A stretch of DNA of 64,000 nt from Malania oleifera. Its lineage: Eukaryota > Streptophyta > Magnoliopsida > Santalales > Ximeniaceae. The notes beneath the pieces are model-generated. The model made no database searches. It saw only the letters and a list, made by a program, of their open reading frames with translations, and was not told where the DNA came from. The stretch spans positions 97,212,397 through 97,276,396 of the forward strand of contig NC_080423.1 of assembly GCF_029873635.1 (NCBI RefSeq), in the 5' to 3' direction. Both the position numbers and the translations under genes were made by a program. Positions 24,301-36,461 of this stretch are shown piece after piece (the stretch's first letter is position 1; each line of letters starts with the position of its first letter).

Positions 24301-27207
24301 CAAATGAAGGAAAACATATGAGAGAAGTCTTCTTGTGCTGGGAGCAGAAGACTCGTCGAAAAGTGCCCTATGCTCATCGACGAGTAAATATCAAGTGCCA
24401 GGAAATCTCAAAGCAGAAGACTCATCGACGAATCCCCTGTACTCGTTGACGAGTGCACTTGGGCTGCGAGAAGTTATTTGAACAGTGTGACGGTTGGGGA
24501 TTCAGAAGGAAACCTTCGAGGGCTTGTTATATATGTTCTTTTGAGCATATTTTAACAAGTAAAAGAGTAAGAGAGGGGTGAGAGAAGGAGAGAAGACCAT
24601 TGAGTGTATATCTTTGATTTTCATAGCGAAATCTCTTGCCGATTACTCCCATAGATGTAGGTTGTGTCAAACCACGTAATTCATGGTGTCGTTGCTCATA
24701 TCTTTACTCTCTTTACATTGCTATGGTTGCAGAGTAATTCTATGTTCACCATTTACTTTGTTTCAAGTATATATGTATGATTCTTTATACAATGTTTATT
24801 CCGCTGCGCATTGTTGGAAAAGACCCTTATTTCACAACAACTATAATATTGGAGATTTAATATTATGTCACGCATCTATAATGAGCGATCCAATAATCAA
24901 TATTAAAATTATATTCATATAATACCTATAAATGTGATTTAGAGGATTCTCTTATTAGCAAAAGGTGAAAAGGACCATCCTCTGCATGCATATTCATAGG
25001 ACATGTATCTATCATAAGTAATGAGATAATTAATGATAAATTATATCTATTGCTATCGTACAAATGCATATGATTTATTATTTTCTTTGGTCATTCATTG
25101 CTCTTGATGGAAACATGTCATATAAATATGTATGCAAAAAATGATGCTCGACATTCTTAGACAATAGGTAAAAACTTTATTCTTATTTTAAAAAAAAAAC
25201 TTTGAGGCTACAATCAATTAATTATGACAATTAGGGGATCCCACAAGTTACTCCCACAAGACATAGAAATCAAATACTCTAATTGTAGCATTCTATTGGA
25301 TGCATTTAACAAACCCACCACCTACCTTCAGTTAATTTAAAGGCTAAAAGTAATGAATACCACCTATAAAATTTCGTTTTGAATAAAATATGTTCACACT
25401 TGAAATGCATCATTTTTTTAGGCTCAATGTTATGGCTTAGTAGCAATATATAATGAATTTTACTAACATCTTAAAACTTTTGTCTTAAATAAAATGATAC
25501 AATATGTGTGAGCCTTGACCATATCCCCCAAAGTCCAACTAGAGAGAATCCTAAAATTTTAAATGAAGGCAATCTTTTGTTATTATCTATTTATTTACTT
25601 GAAACTTGTCTCCTTTTTGTTTCACTAGATCAAAAGAGAAAAGAAAAAAAAAATTAGCCTTGTCCCCTACAATAGAATGTGTAACATGTGATAAAAGGTT
25701 AAATGAAATCGTAAGTCTATGTTTAATAAGACATAAAGTGAAATGAAAAACGTGAAAAGTAAAAATGTATTTTATGATAGAAACACACAATCATCTTTCT
25801 AATTTTGTATCATATATAATTAGTAGATTAAATAATTTCTTGTACTAATTCTATTTTATCTTCTTTCTACTAAAAAAATCATAATGATTTTGAAATTATG
25901 TTGTTTGGCTTGGAAATTTTTTTTATCTCTTTTAAAATTAAAATTTGAGACTCTAAATATAAAATTTACATACTTTAATTATTAATTAATGAAATGTTTA
26001 TCATTTCAAATGTACTTAAAAAAATTTCACTCTAATTAGTAATTAATGAAATATCTATCATGCAAATGTAGTTAAAAAGTTTGCACTATGTGGATACATT
26101 CAATTTCTATACTTGTGAGTGGAAAGTAGAAAATGGGTAGTTGGCACACTAAGCTACAATGGAACATACTACAAGTAAAACATTTAGTGTTCACAAGCAT
26201 TGCCTTAATGTATGCACACCACCTTAATATATGACAAGTCTTTTCAAATGTCAATTCTCATTTTTAGTCTAGCAATCTACTTACACTTCTTTTACTAAAA
26301 AAAATGCAGACATTTATGAATCTAGGTATGAAAATCACATACAAACTTGATCTAAAATGGACGATTTTGAAAGTTCAATCTCATAAAAATATTTGTAAAA
26401 AAAAAAAAAAAAGAGCAAATAGGTATATGTGTAATATTCTAATATAAACATAGACAGACATGCACATATATTCGTTAGATGAAAGTAGAGATGGAAGAAG
26501 GAAGGATTCTAGTCTTAACTATGGGTTATGTATCTCCATATTTAAGTGGAAAGGAGTAAATCAGGGAACTGACCCATAAACCTAGAGGTTTGCCAAGACA
26601 CCATTAATATAAAAGAATGAGTTTCCCCAATTGATATACAAAGCAGATTGATTTTTGCTATTTATTCTCCATAAGATGACTATCACAAGAATGAGTTTCC
26701 CCAATTTGATCATGGGTAATTAGTTCACCTTTTAGTAAATAAATTCTTTTCACATCATCTGCCAAAAATTCTCGATCGAATTTTCTTACGACGAATGTAT
26801 AGAGTTTGATTTCCTATACATTAAATGTGCGTGTGTGTGAGAGAGAGAGAAGCATGTTTGTTGGAGTATACCTTTTCTTCAGCAAACTTGGCCCAAAAGA
26901 GTGCAGTGGCTTTTTGGAGAGGGTCCCGTGGGAGCAAAGGGTTGTGTGTCCAGGTCTCATCAATGTATTGGATGATGATGAGGGACTCAACAATGGGTTT
27001 GCCATTGTGAAAAAACACAGGGACTTTCTTGTGGATAGGGTTGTGGGTGAGGAGCAGAGAGCTCTTGTTCCTCGGATCTTCTTCCACAAATTCATACTTC
27101 ACTCCCTTCAGCCTCAAAACCCATTCCACCTTCCTTACAAAAGGACTCCACACTGTCCCCAACAGCTTCGCCTCCTCATCATCCCCACCTCCTGCAGTAC
27201 TTCCCAT
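18200..27207 (-). CDS. GSTU: Tau-class glutathione S-transferase, copy 2 (two exons)
   Basis: Tandem paralogue of the gene at 5140-9495, with the same cytosolic glutathione-conjugating role. Exon 1 is 26872-27207 (ATG 27207, 112 codons) and exon 2 is 18583-18200 (127 codons plus stop), total 239 residues. Splice sites are GAAAAG/GTATAC and AAACATG..TTAG/TTGGGC-type, phase 0 as in copy 1. Catalytic Ser (WSPFV), cis-Pro loop (KKVPV), glutathione-binding ES pair and C-domain motif [14 protein letters not shown] are all present. Exon 2 differs from copy 1 at six bases by eye, three silent and three changing residues (R to G, A to T twice). Exon 1 differs at the extreme N-terminus and in V to A, L to P, P to S and L to F changes. 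The intron is 8,288 bases because of nested transposons. It looks intact; whether the long intron is spliced well is unknown. Confidence 0.92.
19525..20164 (+). repeat. 5' LTR of the intronic Copia element
   Basis: 640 bases, TGTTATATTTG to TTTCACAACA. U3 carries CTCGTCGACGAG palindromes near 19619-19652 and variants to about 19770. Confidence 0.88.
20386..20799 (+). pseudogene. Copia pre-integrase region fragment
   Basis: A 137-codon frame containing [20 protein letters not shown] and later [19 protein letters not shown]. It lines up with the plant Copia region just before integrase (SWILDSGC..WF..Y type). It is a fossil fragment with no intact polyprotein. Confidence 0.75.
20988..22781 (+). 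mobile_element. Gypsy-type solo LTR nested in the Copia element
   Basis: 1,794 bases, TGAAGAGACCC to GGGGCATTACA, with a perfect AAGGG target duplication at 20983-20987 and 22782-22786. U3 carries CCGTTGACGGTTTT-type near-palindromes (about 21100-21220), then CCTATAAATAG at about 21247. A (TC)n(AC)n tract at 21292-21382 follows in the leader. No internal region. It is absent from unit 1 because that copy is a solo LTR. Confidence 0.88.
21292..21382. repeat. (TC)n-(AC)n microsatellite
   Basis: TC repeat with a short interruption near 21310-21320, followed by about ten AC units. It lies in the transcribed leader of the nested LTR. Confidence 0.95.
24258..24839 (+). repeat. 3' LTR of the intronic Copia element
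   Basis: About 582 bases ending TTTCACAACA. It is shorter than its 5' partner and followed by the ACTAT target duplication. Confidence 0.85.
24845..26871 (-). other. Remaining intron of GST copy 2
   Basis: Matches 7117-9162 of unit 1 throughout and has no gene. At about 26608-26720 it has roughly 75 extra bases flanked by the near-identical words AAGAATGAGTTTCCCCAATT, a copy-2-specific insertion with duplicated edges. Confidence 0.75.
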
Positions 27208-27292
27208 CTTTCTCTCTCTCTCTCTCTCTCTGGTTTTAATGCAATGAAAGCTCTGTTGTGCTCCGCCCATCTTGTGGTGGCAGCTAGGGGTG

Positions 27293-27299
27293 CTTTATA
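27293..27299 (-). promoter_or_regulatory. Candidate TATA box of GST copy 2
   Basis: TATAAAG on the minus strand, 86 bases upstream of the ATG at 27207, with the same (GA)n leader as copy 1. Confidence 0.55.
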
Positions 27300-28075
27300 T
27301 TTTTTGGTGGGGGAGGAGTTCAATGTCATTTTTTCAAGGTCTAAGGAGGCCTATCATTCTTCTACATTCATTTGTTAACTATATAGGTCTTTAATGCTAC
27401 TGGCCTATGACAAAAAGCATTTTCCTTACTTAAATATTAACCAAATGTTAATTTATTAAAATTCTATTGAAGAAATATTTTATTGTTAGGTTAGATGATC
27501 AAACTTTGTATTCAAATTACACATGGCAGTGCCTTTTACAAAATTGATTCGTTGTTATTTATTGATATAAAGAACTTGAATCATTCATTTTAAATTAATG
27601 GTGTAACTTGACTAATATTTTCCAATAATTTTGTGAAAAAAATATATTTATCTTTTAGGAACAAGATAATATTTCTAAAAGAAAGTAATTTAATCAAAAT
27701 TAGATAAAATTATATATAAAATATATTTTAGATAATTAAAATGTGTAAATAAAAAAGCACTTCATTTGGCTAAAAAATAATTAAACTTGCAATATATATA
27801 GGAATAGTGTTAATAATTTTGTAAGGAAAAAATATTTTTATTTCTAAAAAAATAAGCTAAGGAATTACTAGAAAAACAAAATTCAAGAAAAAATAGATAG
27901 ATATAAATTTAAAAAGTTTATTTTAAATAGTACATGTAAAATCTATTCAATTAAGAAATAAAATAAATATAATAGTATTGTTGATACTAAATAAAAGATA
28001 TATCTCAAAATAAAATAGAGAATTTCTTTTGCTATCATCTACAATATGTTGAAGTATTTAAGATCATTTAGATAG

Positions 28076-28077
<2 letters not shown>

Positions 28078-28132
<55 letters not shown>
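28078..28132. repeat. (TAA)n microsatellite
   Basis: About 18 TAA units. The same place in unit 1 (about 10840-10852) has only four, so it has expanded in unit 2 or contracted in unit 1. Confidence 0.95.
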
Positions 28133-28233
28133 TAACTTCTAAAAATTAAATTATAAAAATAAAATTATTGACCTAAAGCACTCCCAAATATTTATTTGAA
28201 ATTCAGGGAAAAAAACTCATTAATTGATTATTA

Positions 28234-28244
28234 ACAACAACAAC

Positions 28245-28313
<69 letters not shown>
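28234..28313. repeat. (CAA)3-(TAA)n microsatellite
   Basis: Counterpart of 10961-11073. Confidence 0.95.
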
Positions 28314-28314
<1 letters not shown>

Positions 28315-29409
28315 TTTTAGGTAGCAAATAAAAATTTTAAAATTGTAATAAATTTTGCAATAAATTTATTAATATTTTCATGGAGGAAGTCATGTAATAA
28401 GATTCTTTATTATATGATTTCATAATAATATCTCATTAAAATGTTTGCATTTTATAATTTTGAATAAAAAATATTTTTTTATAAATATAATTTTTTGAAT
28501 ATTCGTACTTTAATATTATTAACTGAATTATGAGAATATATTATTAATTTTTTAAAAAAATATAAACTTTATTTACATAATATTATTAACATGTAATCAT
28601 ATATAATGCACATGACTCCTGATGTATGCCCATCATGGCTCTGTGCGTTACACAGGAAGAGGAGAGTGGTAGGGGCACATAGCTCTCCTCCTTTCCCCAC
28701 ATGCCATGATGGACTATGATACACATCATGAGTCAATGTGGCAATAGGGAAGTGGTGGATACACCAACCACTAGTCATTTTTATCTATTTACTTATTGTT
28801 ATATGGGTCCATGATGTTATAAGTCACACAAACCCACCAATTGTTCTTATCTATTCACTCACTACTATGTAGGTTCATGATATTATAGGTCTGTGACAAA
28901 AAACATTTTCCTTAATGTCAATCAGTTGTTAATTTACGAAATTCTATTAAAGAAATATTTTATTGTTAGGTTCGATAGTCAAAATTCATATTCATATTAT
29001 AGTTGGTGCTAATACACCAGGAAGGCTTAATTTGACAATATCAAAAGTAACTTTCAATACATTGTCTCTCTTACAAGATTGATTCGTTATTATGCATTAA
29101 TACAAAGAACTTGATTCATTCATTTTAAAGTACTGACAACTAATGCAATAATAAAAGACTATAGTAACTTGACTAATATTAAAGGGCCACATAAATCTAC
29201 CTAGATCAAATTGTCAAAAGCGAAGAAATGAGATTTCTTTGATTTTGATGAAATATATGAAGTTTCTAGAATAATGTTTTTATAAGATTGGAACGTTTCA
29301 ACCTTTTCTGCTAATTCAGCAATTCAGAAAAACTTTTTTTTTTTCAAGTACTAGTTGATCAAAATCTATGTCATGTGAGATGCATGTAATTAAAAGTGAA
29401 TAAATTGGA

Positions 29410-29410
29410 G

Positions 29411-29456
<46 letters not shown>

Positions 29457-29457
29457 T
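29410..29457. repeat. (TA)n microsatellite
   Basis: About twenty TA units with one TT interruption. Confidence 0.93.
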
Positions 29458-30352
29458 AAGATAATTTAAATTTAATAATTTAAATATATTTCAAAATAAA
29501 GCAATAATTTACTATCGTACTCATGTTTATAAATAAAAGTACAAGAAGCTAGTTATTTATAAGTATTTGTTTTATTTTGGAACTACAAAAAAAAAATATA
29601 AACAGACACAAAATAATACTATGATACAAAATAAATGTTAAGATCGATATGGATAAATTCTAAAAGGGCATGATCATATGAAACATTAAAGAGATACAAA
29701 ATTAAAAATATCATATAAGATTATATTTAATAAATATGTTCATATGCATCCTTTTCTTTCTTTTTTCATTTTATAAAAGTTTTCAATGTATGACTTTTTG
29801 CGTTTGCCGTAAAAATTTTCAATGTATGACTTTTTCTATTGAAAAAGTCAAAAGTTTGTAGTACCTTTTACGACAAACGCATTTAAAAAACACATGACTT
29901 CTACAATTGGTGCTCGCCTAATCAATTATTTTTCCTAAACCTAGAAGAAAATTTTTACTTTTTTTCATATTAAATTTAGTTTGCCCTACATACGCAAAAT
30001 TTCATCCTTATTTATTTATTTGTTTGTTTGTTTATTAATTCATAAGATCCTCCTTAGGATACTGCGTGCAAGAATCGGCTACAAAGTAGCAAAAGGCTCC
30101 GAGCTTTATACCATAATAGTTCTTAAATATTTTAGTTTTATAGGATTGCTTAACTTTATTAAATTATTTAAAATTTTATATTATAATGTAAGATAAGACG
30201 TATTCTAAGAAGTGAATTCGGTGATAAAAAATAACAAATTTTAAGGAAATTATAGAGCATAACAATTTAAAAAATATTCAACAATACTAATGTCAGCTAA
30301 TGTAATTAACTTGATGAAGTACTAGAATTTACTTATAAAAAGCATTTATTAA

Positions 30353-31079
30353 TAGGGCAAAAGACACTTACTTCTATTAAGATTTAGTAAAAATGCAATG
30401 AAACTTCCAAAGGTTTCAAAAATTTCAGAAAACTCGCTTGAAATTTCAAGAATTTCATGAACCTCTTGATATTTGTTAAAAAGATACAAACTTCCCATTG
30501 TATTTTGTAAAAAGATAAATTTTTTAGGGGAAGTGTAGGGGTGAGTATAATTCGGTCGGTTCGGTTTGGTTTTCATTTTCGTTGAATTTCAATTTTCGAT
30601 TTTCGATTTTCGATTTTCGATTTTCGATTCGATTTTTAGGTTCGATTAATTCGGTTAACTGAATTAGCCGAATAGTATAAATTAATAATAAATAATTATA
30701 TACTGTGTATTAAAATTTTAATTATTTTTATGTATTATATATATTTAAATTATATATATTATTTATATTTTATATATATATAAATATTAAATTGGTTAAA
30801 ATAGGTTAGTCGATTTAACCGAAATTCGGTTCAGTCGATTTTGAGCTCGGTTAAATATGGAATTTCAATCAGTTCGGTTAATGAGATTTTTTAATCAATT
30901 TTTTTTTTTGTTAATTCAATTAATTGACCGAATTCACCACATCGACCGAATGCTCACCCCTAGGAAGGTCTATGCCTTTTTGTTGAACCTCAGGAGAGGT
31001 TTGTGACATTTTTTATATTTTAGGAAAGATTTTTGTCTTCTTACCAAATCTTATGAGTGATAAGTGTCTTTTGGCCTTA
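30353..31079. mobile_element. MITE with AAAAGACACT ends, unit 2 copy (hAT-like MITE nested at 30536-30962)
   Basis: Same ends as 17035-17789. The inner MITE begins TAGGGGTGAGT and ends GCTCACCCCTA, and is 427 bases against 455 in unit 1. No coding sequence. Confidence 0.7.
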
Positions 31080-31105
31080 CTAATATCATGACTTTTGAAT
31101 ACAGT

Positions 31106-32524
31106 TTATCTGAATTTGCTTCAACTAAATAAGTGAACTGGTCATACATTAGAGTGTTATGGTAATCGTTTTCAATTTCTTAAAATTTGTCTTACTGAAT
31201 CAAATATGTTTTTATGTCATATTCGGTAAGTTTGATATTTAAAAATCTCTTTTCCATTTTTATCCAGTATGAAAAATAAAATAATAAAAAAAGTAAACAC
31301 TCACACAATTAAATTAAATTAATAAATTTTATTTTTGTCTAATAAATATATTATATTATATTTTAGTTTACAATTATTGATTAAATAGAAGACAAGAAAA
31401 TATTACTTTTATTGAATTAAAAGTTTATATAATTGCATGCTAATTTTATCAAATAGTTATGCCCTTGATAGTTAAAAAAGTTAAAATTAAGGGGAAAAAA
31501 TGCAGTTAAAATATTTTTTATGTTTTATATTTGAAAGATACTATTTTTGGAACAAAAAAAAAATTACAATTTCTTAAAATGTCTCTTATCTTTAACAAAT
31601 AATTTTTCTCTTAATAACTTAGAGGGTTAAAATAGGAAAAATACTAATGTTCGGATCTCCGTTACCAAACAATTAGAAAAATCTAGCATTCATATTCAAA
31701 GGCAAACTCTTCATATATTCATAACCCAATTCACAGATTTAGAATTGCATTTAATATTAAGCACCTAATGCTTAATTTGAATTTAATTCAGAATTGCATT
31801 TAGTATTAAACACTTAATGATCAATTCAAGTTAATTTCAAAATTAATTTACAAAATCATATTTAAATTCAATATTTAGAAAACACCTAATTTTATAGAAC
31901 ACCTCCATAAAAAATTGTTTATGGTTTAAGCAATCGTAAATTTATTTATTTTTAATTTTTAATAGTTATAAAATGACGCTTTATCTTTAAAATTTTTCAG
32001 CATTTGTATAAAAATATTAGAAAATATCTTTCTATTATTTTCTGACTTTCTTATATACATATAGGAAAATTAAAGCATAACATGACTTGTTTTTTTATAA
32101 TTATTTTAAAAATTATTTTAGGGATCTTTTGGAACCATTTAAATAAAAGTACGTTTTAGAAAAAGTATTGAATTTAATAGGTGTTGATAATAAATAATAA
32201 ATAGGAAAAGTGTTGAAATTTACTAATATGAGACGTCTTTTTGGAGGTAAAATTGTGAGAGATAAAGTGAATGATACCTAATTGAAATTGGCTATCAAAG
32301 ATAATATACAGAATACAGTCACAATTTTCACAATTCTTCGTACAGTGAAAATCTTGGTCATACAAACATAGAATAGGCTCAATTAAGTTGAATGAAAATT
32401 ATTACATTATATTTGATTTACGGAATGTAAAGAAATTTTAAATAGGAATTATTTACATAATATAATAAGTAATAAATTATATTTGATTTTTCATGATTCT
32501 ATTTCATTTCTATCTACCAAGCAT
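31106..32524. other. No gene recognised
   Basis: Single-copy-looking AT-rich sequence to the right of the duplication. Only short frames and A/T runs; no terminal repeats or coding similarity seen. Confidence 0.5.
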
Positions 32525-32850
32525 ATAACAAACAACAATAACAAGTCTTAAATCCCACTTGGTGAGATTGGCTACATGAATCCTTTCATGTCAATCCACC
32601 GGATCTAAAGCGTTTCCTTATTAGATTAAGGGCTATTGAATCATTCCTCATTACCTCATTCCAAACTATTTTAGGCCTACCCTACCTCTTTTTATGCTAG
32701 AAATTATAACTAACTCACTCTTCCTCACATGTGCTATGTTCCATGTTTCAAATGCTCAAACCATTTAAGTTGTCTATCTCTTATCTTGTTTTCAATCGGT
32801 GTTATACCAAAATTTTGCGTATATACTCATTTCTTACTATTGGAATTGGT
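32525..32850 (-). mobile_element. RTE-type LINE 3' end, truncated
   Basis: Minus-strand reading ends in CACCAAGTGGGATTTAAGACT then TTGTTATTGTTGTTTG. This is the typical tail of plant RTE LINEs, which end in TTG repeats after a GTAGCCGACCCCA-like segment; GTAGCCAATCTCACC is present here. Upstream on the minus strand, the reverse transcriptase C-terminus is faintly visible (RGR..), broken by stops. The 5' part is missing, as is usual for LINE insertions. Confidence 0.7.
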
Positions 32851-32854
32851 GTGA

Positions 32855-33940
32855 TCCAAAGAGGGAGGTGAATTGAGTTTTAAAACTTTTCGGCTAATTT
32901 AAACGTTTTGTCGATTCACCACATATCATATCTCATTTTAATTATGATCGTATATGTAAAATGATTATGTTATAAGTGTGAACATACACGTGCAACATAT
33001 CTCATTTAAATAAACATATCTCATTTAAATAAAGATGTGTATGCAAATTATTAAAACTATGAATAAACAAGCATACACGTGCAGAAATTAAAGTTTAGTA
33101 ATTAAATGAGATAGAGAAAGAGCGACACAATATTTGTTATCGAGGTTCGGCTAAACCAGCCTACGTCCCTGCCTTGGGCATACCCCCCATCGATTACATT
33201 ATCCTTGCTCACTTAAAAGGGCGAAGTAGAAGCCGTTACAACCTCTCCTTATGGGGCGAGGTAAACCCCACCTCAATTACAATGCTGAGCTCAACTTGTC
33301 TCACTTACGGGACTGAGGCTCTCCAGTTCAATTTCTAGGCCGAACCGAACCAATCTCACTTACGAGGCTGAGTCTTCATAGTTCAATTCCGGACTGAACC
33401 TAACCGATATAATAAAATCATTTTTGTATAAAATAATGTTTCTAAATACAAGTAAAATTGTACAACATTAAAGCTCAAAATGCACTCTCTAATGATATGA
33501 AATATGTTCAGTAGAGTATGAGTGTTTTTCTCAAAATAACATTTTCAATCTTTGAAAAATAATATATATGATGTGCACAACAAAGATTTAAACTCAAATA
33601 AAAAATTTTCCACAAAAATATCTATCAAAGCAAAAACAATGTGAAGAAGATTTAATATTACTCTCAAAGATTGTTTTTCAAAAGTGTAGGCTTGAGAGAG
33701 TAAGTGATTTGGAAAAACAAAATGGCCAAACAAAATATATGCTCTCTTTGAAAAGATTTTTTAAAGAATAATAGAGTTAGGAGAGTATAAAATTTACCCA
33801 ATAAAAGATTTTTGAAATAGAAATTGAAATGGAGGAACTTTGATTAAAAAATATTTGAGAGAATTTTAAATTTAATCAAAGTTACTAATATGGAGTAATG
33901 AGGGGGTATATATAGATTTTCAAGAAAATATGACTATTAG
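32855..33940 (-). mobile_element. LTR-like repeat, part 1 (interrupted by the Gypsy element)
   Basis: Starts near TGTGATCCAAAGAGGG and continues after the Gypsy insertion at 55444. It includes GAGGTTCGGCTAAACCAGCC and other widely repeated plant words. On the minus strand the likely TATA box is at about 33907-33915 (TATATATACCCC), with a motif array upstream of it now lying at 55500-55960. No coding part. Family is probably Copia, not proven. Confidence 0.5.
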
Positions 33941-34233
33941 TGTAGAGACCCAAAGAATTATAACAATCAAATAATAAGAGAAAGAGAGAGAAAAAAGAAT
34001 TTTCTTAAGGATTTCAATAGTGTCTCATCGACGAGTGAAGAAGTTCTCATCAATGAGCCGAGGTCTTGGGCTTGTCGACAAGGACATGCATCTCGTCAAT
34101 GAGAAGTTACTGAAAGGACTGTTTCCTGACCTTAAAACTCGTCGATGAGGAGAAGGTGTTCATTGGCGAGGCCACGTGGACAAGTTTTCTATATAAGCCC
34201 AAGAACCCATTTTTTAGCGGGGAAAAATTACAG

Positions 34234-34302
<69 letters not shown>

Positions 34303-36145
34303 CGACTCTCCCCCCCTTCTCTCTAGAAATCCGGCCCCATTCTCCTTCGGTTCAACGATCGGAAGCCGCCACGTCACTCTTGGGAAGATTCTCTACAAAT
34401 CTGTTGGAGTGATTCGTCAGTTAGGCTACTTGGAAACCATCCCAAATTTTGGGTAAGTTGATTATTTTAATATTTATTAAGGTATTTGGTATTTTTAGGA
34501 TGAGGAAAGTATTAAATGAGTTTTTACTGAAGTTTTGCTAAGGGAAATGCAATTTTAGGGTGTTGAGTTGGGGAACACGCAAGTGTAATTTTGGAGTAAT
34601 TTGTAAGCTTTTCCATAAGTCGGGTAAGGGGATAAACTAAGTCAGTATTTTCAAGAAATTATTTATTAATATTCAACTTTTATTTTCAAGGAAATTATGT
34701 ATGTTATAGAACTGAGTTTGGAAATACTGTTATTAATAGAAATATGATTTTAATGCAATTCAGTAGGAAATATGATTATGTACAGATTTTATGAATAGAA
34801 CAATATTCGCTTTTGTGTGGCATGAGTATAAAATTATATGATTTTACATAATATTAGAATATTATGTTTTCAGAATCAGCATGTTATTACTGTTTTCAGG
34901 AAGGTATTAAAAATGATAAAGGAACTATGTTTTAAGTATGGTATTGAAATAGTACAGAGATTTCAAACTATGTATGTTCAAATATATGTCGGCGTAAGGG
35001 CCGTTATTTTTCATGATATGATATGCCGGCGTAAGGGCCATGGTTTAATATGAAATGACAGCATAAGAGCCATGATTTTCATATGATATGCTATGCCAGC
35101 GTAAGGGCCGTGGATTTTATGTTTTACTATGGCGGCATAAGGACCGTGATTTATAAGATACAAATTGTCGGCGTAAGGGCCATGATTTTTATGTTATGAT
35201 ATGTAAAATTCATGAAAATATTATCTAGACTGATATTATTATGAAACAATTATGGATCATTATTTGAGATTTACTATATGTTATCAGAACCTGGATGGTT
35301 TGGTTTAGGCTTTCACGAAACAAAGTACCGTAGTTATATGATCACGATCATGTTTATGCTAGTGCTACCACTTGTCGTAAGAGGCAGTGGGTGATCGGCA
35401 GTCGATGTGGTTTTATGGTAGTGCAGGCGTCCCACTGGTGTCCAAACTAAGAGGGCCAAACCCATCGTACTTACAGACTTATGTTGATCTAGCGTGGTCG
35501 GCCAGCCATTACTAGGTCCCGCCTTCGGGCCACACAACCTAGTCATGTGGGAGTAAGACATGATACCAGCCAGCTATCCATCCAGAGTGTTATTTCATGT
35601 ATAGAAACTCAGTATATTATATCATATTATGATAAATTATGTTTTAAACAGATATGAAACAAATGGTTTGATTAGATATGTTTATGTACTTTTATATGTA
35701 TGACACAAAAATACTCATGTTGCCACATACTGATATTAGTTTATTTTCCTTACTGAGAGATGTCTCACCCCAGCTATATAAACATTTCAGGAGCCCCAAA
35801 TAGAAGAGCGGATAAAGTTCTGCAGCGTTAGAGTTTGATTGTTCTACCCTGTCTGAAGGGTAAATCATTTTACTAGGATCAAACGGATTTTTGGGTGGCC
35901 ACCCTAGGACACTTTTTTGATATTTTTGGATGTGTTTATGCATATGAAAGTTGTAGTAAAACTTTGGTATTGTGTTGGATGGATGATTTGATATGTATAT
36001 GATTTTATGTTTCCTGCTACTTAGGTATTAGTATTGTATTTTAGGTATATCCCTGGTACCCATGAATCCGGGTTGATTATGTTTTTCCAGGTTTATTATG
36101 TTATTGTGGAAAAAAAATTTATGGTAAAATAGGTAGGTCGTTGCA
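33941..36145 (+). repeat. 5' LTR of the large Gypsy element
   Basis: 2,205 bases, TGTAGAGACCC to AGGTCGTTGCA. U3 has TCATCGACGAGT and TCGTCGATGAGG-type palindromes (34022-34165), then CTATATAAGCC at about 34181, then (TC)n at 34236-34299. Short GCCGGCGTAAGGGCCGTG-type tandem units occupy 34988-35190. Confidence 0.9.
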
Positions 36146-36461
36146 ATTTGGTATTAAAACTTAGGTTGGTAGGTTTTGTAGACTTTAGAGTGCAGCGGAA
36201 ATGATACAAGAGTATTAGACAGGATTTGAGGTTTTGTTCTGCAGATTAGAGACAGGACTTCCGTGGTGTTTTTTGTGTTTTTCCTAAGGTGATGATTTCA
36301 AGAAAACCATAGTAAACTACTGTCGTGTTGTGTTTCTAAAGTGTGGGACTAAATCTTGAATGAGGATAGGGATGTCAAGGTAAAGGGATGATATGAGATT
36401 TTAGTTAGATGTGTAAATTATAAGAATAGGGTCCTTGAGCCATGTTTATTGTCTTTTTAGG

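Larger units (their letters stand above)
19525..24839 (+). mobile_element. Copia LTR element in GST intron (unit 2), broken
   Basis: Flanked by ACTAT at 19520-19524 and 24840-24844. The 5' LTR is 19525-20164 and the 3' LTR is 24258-24839. A primer site like TAGCATCAGAGCG follows the 5' LTR, and GCCAAGGTAGATA precedes the 3' LTR, as is usual for plant Copia. Recognisable internal parts are a pre-integrase region (20386-20799) and reverse-transcriptase-like scraps (about 23500-23930). A Gypsy solo LTR is nested at 20988-22781. The element is heavily broken, with well over five breaks, and the LTRs differ visibly, so it is old. It is co-oriented opposite to the GST gene. Confidence 0.88.
17867..31105. 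repeat. Tandem segmental duplication, unit 2 (GST locus)
   Basis: Direct repeat of 4607-17815. It differs by having a two-LTR Copia element with a nested LTR in the GST intron. It lacks the two Gypsy solo LTRs upstream, has a shorter promoter-proximal region, and lacks about 190 bases found at 4757-4945 of unit 1. Confidence 0.9.
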
